From: Paraburkholderia fungorum | GTDB taxonomy: Bacteria > Pseudomonadota > Gammaproteobacteria > Burkholderiales > Burkholderiaceae | Assembly (NCBI RefSeq): GCF_900099835.1 | Contig: NZ_FNKP01000003.1 | Location: forward strand, 372,001 to 436,000 | Reading direction: 5' to 3' | DNA length: 64,000 nt | In this document: positions 35,647-45,503 of the stretch, one piece after another | How the letters are laid out: each line of letters begins with the position of its first letter | Position numbering within the stretch: the first letter of the stretch is position 1 | Position numbers and translations under genes: made by a program | Notes under the pieces: model-generated | What the model was told of the DNA's origin: nothing | Seen by the model: only the letters and a program-made list of their open reading frames with translations | The model's database searches: none

Positions 35647-37509
35647 CTAAACCGTCAGCAACAACGTCGCCACCGTGCCCGGATGATTGTCCGTGAACGC
35701 GACGCTGCCGCCGTGCAACGTCGCCACCGCGGCAACGAGCGAGAGCCCGAGCCCGACCCCCGGCGTTCCCCGGCTTGCGTCGCCACGATAGAAGCGCCCG
35801 GTGACCTTGGCCTTCTCCGCGTCGGGAATGCCGGGGCCGTTATCCGCGACGGCAATCGATATCGCGCCGTCTGCATTGCGTGTGGCCGACACGCGAATGG
35901 TCCCCTGAACCGGCGCGTATTTCAGCGCGTTGTCGATCAGATTACCGACCGCCTGCGCAATCAGCAGATGGTCGGCCACCGCGCGCAAATCGCCCGCACA
36001 TTCGACCGACAAGCTCACATTGCGCAATTCCGCGACCGGCAGATAGAACTCGGCGGCCTCCAACACCAGATCGCCGATATCGCCCTCGACGAAACCCGCG
36101 CGACGGATGCCCGAGTCGATCTCCGCAAGCCGCAGCAGCGCATTGAAAATCGCCATCACGCGATCGATATCGACGAGCGCCGCATCGACTTCGGAAAACG
36201 TTTCGTCCGGGCCGGGCCGTAACACCGACAGCGATTCGAGACGCGAGCGCAACTCCGCCAACGGCGTGCGCAGATCGTGAGCAATCGCATTCGACACGTT
36301 GCGCACGCCGTGCATCATCTCGGTCAGCTCGGCCTGCACGCGCTTCAACTCGGTGATATCGACCACGGTGCCGGTGAAACGCACCGGCAGCCCCTGTTGA
36401 TTGCGCAGCGCGGTCCCGCGTACCAGCATCCACCGATACGCGCCGTCTGCGCGCATGACACGATTTTCGAGTTCGAACGACGCGGTCTTTCCGCCCAGAT
36501 AATCTTCGATCGCACGCTCGGTCTTCCCGCGATCGTCGGGATGGATGATCTGCATGTACTGCGCCGAGGTCATCGTTTCCGCTGCGGGACCATAGCCGAG
36601 ACGTTCCCAGATGTTCGTCAGATGCACGCGGCCGCTCATCACATCGCCGTCGGGCATGTCGACTTCCCACACGCCGATGTCCGAGCCGCACATCGCAGCT
36701 TCGAGACGTGCGTTGGTTTTGCGCAGCCACGTGGCCTGCTCGGCCTGACGACGCTCGGACACATCGTGGAATACCACGACGACGCCCTCGACTTTCGCGC
36801 GATCGTCGGTGATCGGCGACACGCTCGCTTCGACCGGCGTGCGGCGGCCGCCGAGAGATTCCAGCAACGTGCCGGTAAGCGTTGACGTGCGCGTGCCGGA
36901 TTTCAGCACACGCGGCACCGGATCGTCGATGCCCAGTCCGTTCGCTTCGTCGATCGCGACGAAGACTTCGTCGAACCTGCGGCCTAACGCATCGCTACGC
37001 TGCCAGCCCGTGAGCCGCTCGGCCACTGCGTTGATAAACGTGATCCTGCATTCGCAGTCGGTCGCGATCACCGCATCGCCGATACTCGACAGCGTGATCG
37101 CATAGCGCCGCTCGCTTTCGCGCAAACGCGCTTCGGCGCGGTGCTTGTACAGCGCCATCTCGACAACCGTCACCAGTTGAAGATCTTCAAACGGCTTCAG
37201 GATGTAGCCAAACGGTTCGGCCAGCGCCGCGCGTTTTACCGTTTCGCTGTCAGCGTACGCAGTCAGGAACACCACCGGAATATGGCAACAATCGCGCAAC
37301 TCGCGCGCCACTTCGATCCCGTCGATTTCGCCCTCGAGACGCACGTCCATCAGCACAAGATCGGGCGTCGTATCCAGCGCGAGCTGCAACGCGTCTTCGC
37401 CGCGCGCGGTCATGCCGACAATCGTGTGGCCGATGCGCTGAAGCTGTTGCTGGATATCGCGGGCGACGATCCGGTCGTCTTCGACAATCAGAATGCGTGC
37501 GTGCTCCAT
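35647..37509 (-). CDS. Receiver-PAS-PAS-histidine kinase
   Basis: 620 residues. A CheY-like receiver (5-120, phospho-acceptor D55 in LVLMDVRLEG) is followed by two PAS/PAC domains (about 140-250 and 265-385), HisKA (IAHDLRTPL, about 400) and HATPase_c (NLIDNALKYAP, ADNGPGIPD, GVGLGLSL). The start is the ATG at 37509, 1 nt after the previous stop (TGATATG), so it is translationally coupled to the giant kinase gene upstream. Probably the giant kinase passes phosphate to this receiver, which then tunes the attached kinase. No DNA-binding output is encoded here. Confidence 0.9.
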   Translation of the reverse strand: MEHARILIVEDDRIVARDIQQQLQRIGHTIVGMTARGEDALQLALDTTPDLVLMDVRLEGEIDGIEVARELRDCCHIPVVFLTAYADSETVKRAALAEPFGYILKPFEDLQLVTVVEMALYKHRAEARLRESERRYAITLSSIGDAVIATDCECRITFINAVAERLTGWQRSDALGRRFDEVFVAIDEANGLGIDDPVPRVLKSGTRTSTLTGTLLESLGGRRTPVEASVSPITDDRAKVEGVVVVFHDVSERRQAEQATWLRKTNARLEAAMCGSDIGVWEVDMPDGDVMSGRVHLTNIWERLGYGPAAETMTSAQYMQIIHPDDRGKTERAIEDYLGGKTASFELENRVMRADGAYRWMLVRGTALRNQQGLPVRFTGTVVDITELKRVQAELTEMMHGVRNVSNAIAHDLRTPLAELRSRLESLSVLRPGPDETFSEVDAALVDIDRVMAIFNALLRLAEIDSGIRRAGFVEGDIGDLVLEAAEFYLPVAELRNVSLSVECAGDLRAVADHLLIAQAVGNLIDNALKYAPVQGTIRVSATRNADGAISIAVADNGPGIPDAEKAKVTGRFYRGDASRGTPGVGLGLSLVAAVATLHGGSVAFTDNHPGTVATLLLTV

Positions 37510-37510
37510 A

Positions 37511-40500
37511 TCAGTGAGCCCGCTCGCCAGCGGTGTTGAACGTGACCGTGAAGGCGGTGCCCGGCCCGGTCTCGACGGCAAGCGCGCCGCCTATCTGCTG
37601 CGTCAGGTCGCCGACCAGTTGCAGGCCGAGCGAACTTGCATTGCCCGCAGCAAAGTCCTTGTCGATGCCGACGCCGTCGTCCGCGACACGCAGCACGTAG
37701 TGCGCGTTGCCATCGTGCTGCACATCGCGTTGCAACGACACGCACAGCTTCCCGCCGCGTCCCGCGAACGCATGCTTGAGCGCATTCGACACGAGTTCGT
37801 TGATGATCAACCCGCATGAGGTTGCCGTGTTCATGTCCAGTTCGATCTCGTCGACAGCGAGTTCCAGCACGACCCGCTGACGGTGCAGATCGTACGCACG
37901 CGCAAGGTGCCCGCACAATCGCTCGATATGCGTCGCCATCGGAATACGCGCGAAATTGCCGGCGCGATACAGGTTTTCATGCACGAGCGCCATTGAACGA
38001 ACCCGATTGCGGCTATCCGAAAACAGTTCGGCGACGGCCGGATCGGTCACGTTGGCAGCCTGCAGATTAAGCAGACTGCTGATCAGTTGCAGATTGTTTT
38101 TCACGCGATGATGGACTTCCTTCAGCAGCGCGTCTTTCTCTTCAAGCAGCGCTTCTCTTTGTTGTAGCGATGAATTTTCGAGCGAGATGGCGGCCTGCGA
38201 TGCGAGCAACCGCAACACTGACACGCGCGACGGCGTGAATACGCCGGACATCTGGTTGTTTTCGAGGTATAGCGCGCCGATCAGCCGCTTCTGGTTCATC
38301 AACGGCAAACACAGTGCCGAACGCGGCCGCGCGGCGAGCAGATAGGGATCGGCGGAAAACTCGGGCGGCAGCGGTTGCGCGTTGTCGAGCAGGACGAATT
38401 GCCGGGTACGGATTGCGTAGTGCAGCAACGAAAGCGGCAGCGCATTCTCCGCCACCGCGCGGGCATTCACGCCCACCTGAATGCCGGTGCGGCCCGTCGT
38501 GGCTTCGGCTTCGATACACAGCGCGTCGCCTCGCGGAATCACGAGCAGTCCGCGTTCGGCACCGGCATGTTCGAGCATCACGTTCATCAGAATACGGATG
38601 ACGCGCTCCAGTTCTACCTCACCAAACAGCGCCTGCGACGATTCGACGATCCCGACAAGATCGAGACTGTCGAGCGGCATCCCGTGGACGGACGGCGCCA
38701 CACTCGTTGCCGTCCGCACGATCGCGGAGCCAGGCGTTTCTTCGATGCCGAGCCCACGCGCGTCGATAGCCGCAACCCGGCTCGCCGCGCCCCATGTCGA
38801 CCACGCAACGCGCGCATTGCGCCAATAAAGCTGCGCGATGGCAGCGAAACCTGCGGCATCGTAAAAGGCGGCGGCCCGTTCATGCGCGAGCGCATCGATC
38901 TGAACGAAACCATGCGCGCGGGCCTGCGCAATCGCGCTGTCGTAATGACGCATCGCGTCCATTTGTGCACCGGCGATGCGCGCCAGTTCCGCCTGCACCA
39001 GGCTGAACCGGCAACCAAAATTATCCGGACCGTGATCAGCCCATTGCGACAACTGCCCGTAATGCGCGTGCAACCCGGCCGGCAGCGCCGCGCCGGACTC
39101 CAGCTTCGACGAGCGCGCCAGCATCGCATAGAAATGAAATTCGGCGACCTCGAAATGCCCGGACGACGTCCATAGCAACGGCTCCGCAAAATCGGCTGCT
39201 ATCAGCGCACCGTCGATGTCGCCGGCCAGATAGCACGCCTGCAATTTGCGAATCCAGTACCAGCAAGCGGCAATCGCCAGGCACGGGTCGGACGCAAGAT
39301 GCGCCTCGAAATCGGCTTCGTCGAACGCCGCATCCTGAGGCACGCCGCGCAGCATACGGATCAGTCGCAACTGGCCGGTGATGATATCCACGATCAGGCC
39401 GAACTTCGCGGCTTGCACGAGTTCCAGCCGCTCCTGCGCCTGACGCTCGATCTCAGCGAGGTTCGTCCCTGCGGCCAGTAGGCTCGTGATCAGCGTGCAC
39501 GAACTGAAGCCCATGTACGTGAGATCACCTTGCTCGCTGGCGGCGTCGAACGCGCGCCGCAGCAGTGGCAGGCCCGCGCCGATGTGGCGCGTCCACGGCA
39601 TCACGTGGTACGCGAAACACATGTAGACGCGCGCACGGAAGCGGTCGAGCCCGCGCTCGTCGACCAGTGCGAGACCGAGTTCGCCGAACTGGAAGCCCGC
39701 CTCGTAGTCGCCGAAACAGGGCCCCGCCACCATGCCGAGATACGCGTAACCGAGCGACGACGCATCGCTATTTCCATGCGCGAGACCGAGATTCGCCATC
39801 CGGCACAACACGAGGCAGACCAGGTTCTCGTCGCTGAAAAACGCGGGCGGCAACACGGCGGTCAGCACGTCGAGCGTCGCCTGACGGTCGCGGTCGTTCA
39901 GCAACGGCAAGTCGATCAGCGATGCAATCGGCCGCCCGTCGATCTGCGCGAGCAACGCCTGATATTCGTCGCACGCCGCGTCGCGCGTCGGGTGCGCGGA
40001 CCAATCGACGCCGACGCTGCGCAGATACTCCAGGCACAGCTCCACCGCGACGTCGCTGCGATCGAGCGCCGTGAAAAGCGTGACGCGCAGCCAGGCGACC
40101 GACGCGCGGTCCACGAGATTCGCGGCCCGCGTTGCCAGCGTTTCGAGGCGGATTCGCGCGTGCTCTGTCTCGCCGGTCAAGAATTCGCACTCGGCGAGAA
40201 GGTAGTCGAGCGCGAACACCAGCGGATAGTTGTCGGTCCACGCGTTCGCGTCACACAGCGCGAGCCCGGTTGTCAGATACAGCCGCGCCGACGCAAACGC
40301 GGTCGAGCTTTTCGCCCGCCGCGCGGCCATCAGATTCAGGGTTGCGGCCTGCTCGCGTTCGGCGGGACTCGCCAGCAGATCGAGCGCGCGATTGAACTGG
40401 CTGACGATTTCGAACACGCCGCGTTCGATCTGATCGGGCCGCGTCTGCGCAAGCAACGCGCGCGCGATCTTCAGATGCAGCGCCGGGCGCGCGTCGGGTG

Positions 40501-42535
40501 CGATTCGCGCGTAGGCGGCTTCCTGCACCCGATCGTGGGTCATCCGGTAAGCGCCGTCGACATGCTGAACCAGGCCGACGCTCACCGCATCCGCGAGCGC
40601 GGTTTCGATTCGCCGGGGCGCGTGACCACTCACCTGCGCGAGCGTGGCGAGCGGCACGGCGTCGCCGAGGCAGGCGAGATAGGCGAGCGCATCCCGGCTT
40701 TCGGCCGACAACCCGTCGATCTTGTCCACCATCAGATCGACGATATCGCCGGACGACAGATGCTCGCGAATCGTATCGACAGTCCAGCGCCATGCGCTCG
40801 ACGAGCGATCGAACACGAGTTGGCCGCTGTCGGCGAGCGTCATCAGCAACTGGCTGGCGAACAGCGGATTGCCGCCGGTTTTGTCGTACAGCAAACCCGC
40901 AAGCGGACGCGCGCTCGCGCAGTCGCTACCCAACGCGTCGGCGATCAACTGGCACAGATCGTCCGCGACGAGCGGCTGCAGCACGATCTCGCTGACATTG
41001 CCGGCCGCCGTCCTGATCGACTCGATCACGCGAGCCAGCGGATGCGTCGCGCCGACTTCGTTGTCGCGATAGGCGCCGACAATCAGCAGATCGTGTACCG
41101 GCGCGACGGCCACGAGTTGTTCCAGCAGCGACAACGTAGCCGCGTCGATCCACTGCAAGTCGTCGAGAAAGAGCACGAGCGGCTCGCCCGGCTGCGCGAA
41201 TACGGCGATAAAGCGGCGCATCGCCGTGTGAAAGCGCGCCTGCGCATCTTGCGGCGACAACGCGGGCAACGGAGGCTGCGCGCCGACCACCAGTTCCAGT
41301 TCGGGAATGACGTCGACCAGCAACTGCCCGTTCGATCCGAGCGCATCGCGCAGACGCTCGCGCCAATGCGCGACCTGTTCGTCGCTGCCCGTCAGAATCT
41401 GGCGGATTGGTGTCTGAAACGCCTGCGCGAGCGTTGCATATGGAATGTCGCGCTTGTACTGATCGAACTTTCCGGCGACGTAGCGGCCTGTCAGATCGCG
41501 TGCAAAGCGACTGACCAGCGCCGACTTGCCAACCCCGGAATGCCCAGCCACCAGCACCAGTTCACAGCGTCCCGCTCGCGCGATACGCGCAAACGCCGCG
41601 TCGAGTTCATCGAGCGGCGCGCGGCGTCCGTATAGCTGGTCGGGAATCGTCAAACGCTGCACGGCATCGTGCGTGGTCAGTTCGAATGTGTCGATTGCGG
41701 CCTGCGCGATCCATTGATCGAGACAGCGACCCAGGTCCGCTTCGAGCGCGGTCGCGCTCTGATAGCGGTCGTCGGCACTCTTCGCGAGCAGCGTCGTCAC
41801 GATCGACGCGACCACGGGCGGCACGTCGGCCACGCGCCCCGCAACTGGCGCGGGCTGCCGCGTCATGTGCGAGTGAATCCACTCGGCGGCGGTCGTTGCG
41901 TCGAACGGCAATTCGCCGGTGAGCATCTGATACAACACGACGCCGAGCGAATAAAGATCGCAGCGCCGGTCGACCCGGCGGCTCATGCGGCCGGTCAATT
42001 CCGGCGCGATATAGATCAGCGAGCCGACTTCCGTCATGGCGAGAACAGACGGATCGGGCGCAGCGCCGCCATCCGATGCAACCGACGTCATGCCGAAGCG
42101 CGTTAGCGCAACCGAATTTTCATCCGTCACGAGAATGGTCGCGGGCCGCACGTCGCGCACGATCAGATCGTGTCGATGCAAGCCGGCGAGTGCGGCGGCG
42201 AGCGCGCGTGCCACGTCGAGAAACCGTCTGAGCGGCCACGGCGCACCGAGCATGCCCGCGAGCGGCAGGCCGCCGGGATCGTCGAGGACGAGCGCGGGCT
42301 GGCCATCAAGTTCGATCAACCGGCGCGGCCGCGCGACACCGCGTATATCGAGCGATGCACGCAACGACATAGCATTCGTGAGCCGCTCGACCACGCGGGC
42401 GGACGGCAACCGGCAATCGTGAGACGGCGTCAGCAGAAGCGCCGCTTCACCGTCCTGCCTGCCGATGACGCGCGACAGCACAAGCTCCCCATCGTCCACG
42501 AGGACCTCAGGCGCAACGATGGTCTGGTCGTACAT
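37511..42535 (-). CDS. Giant kinase-like/AAA ATPase/GAF/histidine kinase signalling protein
   Basis: 1674 residues. Order: Ser/Thr kinase-like domain (about 1-275), AAA/ORC-type NTPase (Walker A GHSGVGKS about 330-337; Walker B FLDDLQW about 455), helical repeat region (about 560-1250, signal-transduction ATPase style), GAF (about 1300-1450), HisKA_2 (HHRVKNNLQL about 1475) and HATPase_c (NELVSNALKHA, ADDGVGID). The kinase part keeps an Asp in IVRDVRPATI but has RFG in place of DFG and no clear glycine loop or VAIK lysine, so it may be a pseudokinase. The ATPase and HisKA_2 motifs look intact. It is operonic with the receiver-kinase downstream. Confidence 0.88.
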   Translation of the reverse strand: MYDQTIVAPEVLVDDGELVLSRVIGRQDGEAALLLTPSHDCRLPSARVVERLTNAMSLRASLDIRGVARPRRLIELDGQPALVLDDPGGLPLAGMLGAPWPLRRFLDVARALAAALAGLHRHDLIVRDVRPATILVTDENSVALTRFGMTSVASDGGAAPDPSVLAMTEVGSLIYIAPELTGRMSRRVDRRCDLYSLGVVLYQMLTGELPFDATTAAEWIHSHMTRQPAPVAGRVADVPPVVASIVTTLLAKSADDRYQSATALEADLGRCLDQWIAQAAIDTFELTTHDAVQRLTIPDQLYGRRAPLDELDAAFARIARAGRCELVLVAGHSGVGKSALVSRFARDLTGRYVAGKFDQYKRDIPYATLAQAFQTPIRQILTGSDEQVAHWRERLRDALGSNGQLLVDVIPELELVVGAQPPLPALSPQDAQARFHTAMRRFIAVFAQPGEPLVLFLDDLQWIDAATLSLLEQLVAVAPVHDLLIVGAYRDNEVGATHPLARVIESIRTAAGNVSEIVLQPLVADDLCQLIADALGSDCASARPLAGLLYDKTGGNPLFASQLLMTLADSGQLVFDRSSSAWRWTVDTIREHLSSGDIVDLMVDKIDGLSAESRDALAYLACLGDAVPLATLAQVSGHAPRRIETALADAVSVGLVQHVDGAYRMTHDRVQEAAYARIAPDARPALHLKIARALLAQTRPDQIERGVFEIVSQFNRALDLLASPAEREQAATLNLMAARRAKSSTAFASARLYLTTGLALCDANAWTDNYPLVFALDYLLAECEFLTGETEHARIRLETLATRAANLVDRASVAWLRVTLFTALDRSDVAVELCLEYLRSVGVDWSAHPTRDAACDEYQALLAQIDGRPIASLIDLPLLNDRDRQATLDVLTAVLPPAFFSDENLVCLVLCRMANLGLAHGNSDASSLGYAYLGMVAGPCFGDYEAGFQFGELGLALVDERGLDRFRARVYMCFAYHVMPWTRHIGAGLPLLRRAFDAASEQGDLTYMGFSSCTLITSLLAAGTNLAEIERQAQERLELVQAAKFGLIVDIITGQLRLIRMLRGVPQDAAFDEADFEAHLASDPCLAIAACWYWIRKLQACYLAGDIDGALIAADFAEPLLWTSSGHFEVAEFHFYAMLARSSKLESGAALPAGLHAHYGQLSQWADHGPDNFGCRFSLVQAELARIAGAQMDAMRHYDSAIAQARAHGFVQIDALAHERAAAFYDAAGFAAIAQLYWRNARVAWSTWGAASRVAAIDARGLGIEETPGSAIVRTATSVAPSVHGMPLDSLDLVGIVESSQALFGEVELERVIRILMNVMLEHAGAERGLLVIPRGDALCIEAEATTGRTGIQVGVNARAVAENALPLSLLHYAIRTRQFVLLDNAQPLPPEFSADPYLLAARPRSALCLPLMNQKRLIGALYLENNQMSGVFTPSRVSVLRLLASQAAISLENSSLQQREALLEEKDALLKEVHHRVKNNLQLISSLLNLQAANVTDPAVAELFSDSRNRVRSMALVHENLYRAGNFARIPMATHIERLCGHLARAYDLHRQRVVLELAVDEIELDMNTATSCGLIINELVSNALKHAFAGRGGKLCVSLQRDVQHDGNAHYVLRVADDGVGIDKDFAAGNASSLGLQLVGDLTQQIGGALAVETGPGTAFTVTFNTAGERAH

Positions 42536-42581
42536 ACGCGTTCCTCGACAGCCCGGCCAACCCGCCGGCTGAGCTTGGGGT

Positions 42582-43262
42582 TCAGTCGTCGGCCGTCAAC
42601 ATGTAGCCGGAATTGCGAACCGTGTGGAGCAGCGAGCGCGCGAAACCCGCGTCGATTTTCTGCCGGAGTTTGCTGACGTGGACATCGATCACATTGGTCT
42701 GCGGATCGAAATGATAGTCCCAGATATTTTCGAGCAGCATGGTGCGCGTGACGACCTGCCCCGCGTGCCGCATCAGGTAGGCGAGGAGCTTGAATTCGCG
42801 GGGCTGGAGCGCGATGGGCTTGCCGTCGCGCGTCACTTTGCGGGAGATCAGATCGATAGTCAGGCCGTCGACGGTCAGCGTGGTCTCGGCGGGCACTTCC
42901 TGCGTACGCCGCACCAGCGCATCGATTCGTGCGAGCAGTTCGCCGAATGCGAAAGGCTTCACCAGATAGTCGTCGCCACCGGCTTTCAGGCCGCTAATGC
43001 GTTCGTCGACCGCCGCGAGCGCGCTGAGGATCAGTATCGGCACCTTATTGCCCGCAGCACGTAGCCTCGCGATGATTTCCAGTCCGTCGAGGTCGCCCGG
43101 CAGCATCCGGTCCATCACGATCACGTCGTAGGACCCGCGCGTGGCCAGTTGCAAGCCGGCTTGCCCGTTGTCCGCGTGGTCGATTGCATGCCCTGCTTCT
43201 GCCAGACCCTTCTTCAGGAAGTGGGCAACCGGCTCGTTGTCCTCGACGAGCAAGATCTTCAT
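42582..43262 (-). CDS. OmpR/PhoB-family response regulator
   Basis: 226 residues: receiver (acidic VEDNE, phospho-acceptor D51 in VMDRMLPGD, Lys in DYLVKPFAF), then the winged-helix DNA-binding domain (ALQPREFKLLAYLMRHAGQV, NVIDVHVSKLRQKID). No partner kinase is adjacent. It is 47 nt after the start of the giant kinase gene, on the same strand and before it in transcription order, so it probably shares a promoter with the two downstream kinase genes and could be their output. Confidence 0.9.
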   Translation of the reverse strand: MKILLVEDNEPVAHFLKKGLAEAGHAIDHADNGQAGLQLATRGSYDVIVMDRMLPGDLDGLEIIARLRAAGNKVPILILSALAAVDERISGLKAGGDDYLVKPFAFGELLARIDALVRRTQEVPAETTLTVDGLTIDLISRKVTRDGKPIALQPREFKLLAYLMRHAGQVVTRTMLLENIWDYHFDPQTNVIDVHVSKLRQKIDAGFARSLLHTVRNSGYMLTADD

Positions 43263-43377
43263 TCGGCTCTCTTATGGTGATGCACGTTCAGTTTGGTCAA
43301 ACGATGGCGCAACGTACTCTACGGCCATTATCGGGCTGGAATCTACCCGCAATGCCGCGCGTCACGGATTAAATTTT

Positions 43378-43430
43378 GTTCATATTCGGAGATCGCGCGG
43401 CAAGTCTTACCTTAAATATCGTTCATATTC
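43378..43430. promoter_or_regulatory. Direct repeat GTTCATATTC upstream of AraC gene
   Basis: GTTCATATTC occurs at 43378-43387 and 43421-43430, 43 bp apart (about four helical turns), in the divergent gap between the OmpR regulator and the AraC gene, 65 nt before the AraC start. Such spaced direct repeats are typical of AraC-family binding sites. Confidence 0.5.
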
Positions 43431-43494
43431 CCGCAAACCCGATTTCGGTAGCTTACGATTCGCTCCGACAGTGAAGAAATCGAGGTAACGAAGC

Positions 43495-44403
43495 ATGCCC
43501 TCCCAGACAAACGGCTCCGTTGCGGCACCGGTACGACCCAAAGACTCGTTGGGCTGCGTGTCGAACCGCTTGCTCAAAGACTTCGAACTGGATGCAGGCG
43601 AATTCAAATTTTATCGAAAATGCACGCACAATGGCCCGCTCAGTTCGGTCGCGACGCCCGCTTCCGATCGGGGCATGCTGGTGGGCGTGTCGTTGAAAAC
43701 GGGACATCACAGGCGGGTGATTTCCGGTCGACATCAGGCGTCGCAACATTTCGGCCGCGACTCGGTTTACCTGCGCGATTTCTCCGACGACTACCAGGCC
43801 GACATGTACGGCGCCTTCGACTTTGTACTCATGGAACTGTCCACTGAATCGATCGCTAAAGCTTTAGACGAACGTCAAGGCTCCAAACCGCGCGGCTTTG
43901 CGACGCCGCTGGTTCGCGAGGACCCGGTGCTGGGTCACTTCGCGCAAATTCTCGCGCTCACGCTGGAAGGTCCGGGCAAAGCGAGTCCACTGTTCGTCGA
44001 GCAACTCGGCACCGCGATCGCGACGTATGTAGTCGACCAGTATGCCGGACCGTCCGGTGCACCTACTCGCTCGAAGCGGCGCCTGTCGCGTGCGCAGGAG
44101 GCCCGCGCGAAGGAAATGCTGCTTGCGGAAGCCGACGGGAATATATCCATCGAAGAGATTGCGGCCGCGTGCAATCTGTCGCGCAGTTATTTCATCAGCG
44201 CGTTTCGTGAGACGACGCATTGCACGCCGCATCAGTGGCTGATTCAGCAACGCATTGCGCGCGCGCGTGGGCTACTGGTGAGTTCGGATGCGTCGCTCGC
44301 GGAGATTGCGGTCGCTTGCGGATTTTCCGATCAGAGCCATTTTTCGCGGATGTTCTCGCAGATCGTCGGCGTGCCGCCAGGCACATGGCGCAGGTCGCAA
44401 TAA
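43495..44403 (+). CDS. AraC-family transcriptional regulator
   Basis: 302 residues with a variable N-terminal effector half and a C-terminal double HTH (about 205-300: ISIEEIAAACNLSRSYFISA, then LAEIAVACGFSDQSHFSRMF, both helix-turn-helix units well conserved). GAGGTAACG lies upstream of the ATG. It is divergent from the OmpR regulator and convergent with an alpha/beta hydrolase gene. The N-terminal half is of the kind found in unclassified activators; the inducer is unknown. Confidence 0.9.
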   Translation: MPSQTNGSVAAPVRPKDSLGCVSNRLLKDFELDAGEFKFYRKCTHNGPLSSVATPASDRGMLVGVSLKTGHHRRVISGRHQASQHFGRDSVYLRDFSDDYQADMYGAFDFVLMELSTESIAKALDERQGSKPRGFATPLVREDPVLGHFAQILALTLEGPGKASPLFVEQLGTAIATYVVDQYAGPSGAPTRSKRRLSRAQEARAKEMLLAEADGNISIEEIAAACNLSRSYFISAFRETTHCTPHQWLIQQRIARARGLLVSSDASLAEIAVACGFSDQSHFSRMFSQIVGVPPGTWRRSQ

Positions 44404-44430
44404 CACAGCACAGTCTGCACGATTCGGAAA

Positions 44431-44463
44431 TGCCCGGTCTCGCCTTGTGAGGAAAACCGGGCA
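44431..44463. terminator. Stem-loop between convergent AraC and hydrolase genes
   Basis: TGCCCGGT and ACCGGGCA pair over 8 bp with a 17-nt loop, midway between two stop codons. Likely a bidirectional terminator; no T-run of note. Confidence 0.45.
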
Positions 44464-44470
44464 ATTCCAC

Positions 44471-45250
44471 TTACTCTGCGGATTGCGCAGCAGCAATAAT
44501 CGTATCGGCGACGGCCTTGGGCTGGCTGAGCATCGCCACGTGACTCGTATCGACATTCGTGACATGCGCGCCAATGTTTTTGGCCATGCTCTGTTGCAGG
44601 TTCGGATCGATCATCTTGTCCTTCGCTGCGACTACGAAATAAGACGGCTTGTCATGCCATGCAGCGGTCGTGACTTTTTCGCCGATGCACGCGGCGGCCC
44701 ACGGCCCTTGAGTGGCGGCAATCAGGCGACGCTCCGGCAGCGGCAGATCCTGCGCGAAATCGGCGAGCACGGCTTGGGTGGAAAGCGTCAGATAGCCGGC
44801 GGAATCCTTTTGCAATTCGCTTGCCCAGACGGGCGCAGGCATACCCTTCGTCATATCGTCGATTGACTGTCCGCTATCGGGTGCAAACGCCGCGACATAG
44901 ACGAGGCTCTTAACCTTGTCGTCATTGCCCGCCTCGCTAATCACCACGCCCGCCCAGGAATGGCCGACCAGAACCACAGGGCCGGTCTGCTGATCGACCA
45001 CGCGTTTGGTCGCGGCAACGTCGTCTGCCAGTGAACTCAACGGATTCTGCACGGCGACCACATGAAGGCCGCGCGCTTCGAGCAGCGGAATCACTTTCTC
45101 CCAGCTCGAACCATCGGCGAATGCGCCATGCACGAGCACGACATTCTTGCCCTTCAGATCCTGTGGCGGTGCCGCGTGCGAAACCTGAAATGCGCACAGG
45201 CCACCGATCAATACTGCGGAGCCGAGGAATCTCTTCAGAAAATCAGTCAT
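44471..45250 (-). CDS. Exported alpha/beta hydrolase (esterase-like)
   Basis: 259 residues from the ATG at 45250 (GGAAAGAACC upstream). A signal peptide (residues 1-26, VSHA/APPQ) precedes an alpha/beta-hydrolase core: VVLVHGAFADGSSW (HG oxyanion) and VVLVGHSWAGVVISEAG, which holds the nucleophile elbow G-H-S-W-A-G. The terminal catalytic His is in DTSHVAM. The family covers small periplasmic esterases. TGTATC-type repeats lie in the gap upstream. Confidence 0.85.
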   Translation of the reverse strand: MTDFLKRFLGSAVLIGGLCAFQVSHAAPPQDLKGKNVVLVHGAFADGSSWEKVIPLLEARGLHVVAVQNPLSSLADDVAATKRVVDQQTGPVVLVGHSWAGVVISEAGNDDKVKSLVYVAAFAPDSGQSIDDMTKGMPAPVWASELQKDSAGYLTLSTQAVLADFAQDLPLPERRLIAATQGPWAAACIGEKVTTAAWHDKPSYFVVAAKDKMIDPNLQQSMAKNIGAHVTNVDTSHVAMLSQPKAVADTIIAAAQSAE

Positions 45251-45425
45251 GGTTCTTTCCGGCGGAATTGAAATAGCGTTGAATTGAGCGACCCGCTGAC
45301 AGGCATAAGGCACCGGGATCATAGGTACGGGTGAGGGAATGAAATCAGTGCACGCAGATCGCCGCGCAGCCCGAGTTCAACGCAGAGTTGGATCAACCTT
45401 GCGTCCGCACATTTAATCTCGCGGA

Positions 45426-45442
45426 TGTATCTGCAATGTGTT
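45426..45442. promoter_or_regulatory. TGTATC-type direct repeat, site A
   Basis: TGTATC at 45426-45431 and TGTGTT at 45437-45442 lie 11 bp apart, one helical turn, as in OmpR/PhoB-family sites. Confidence 0.35.
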
Positions 45443-45487
45443 CGCTGTGCCCACGCTATGCAAGCGTCCTTATCCAGACGTGGGATA

Positions 45488-45503
45488 GATACATTGGGAT
45501 ACA
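45488..45503. promoter_or_regulatory. TGTATC-type direct repeat, site B (minus-strand sense)
   Basis: GATACA at 45488-45493 and again at 45498-45503, exact copies with 10-bp period. On the minus strand this is TGTATC-N4-TGTATC. Confidence 0.45.

Noticed and set aside
39530..41635. 701-codon plus-strand frame inside the giant kinase gene
   Set aside because: No domain, Arg/Gln/His-rich shadow of 37511-42535.
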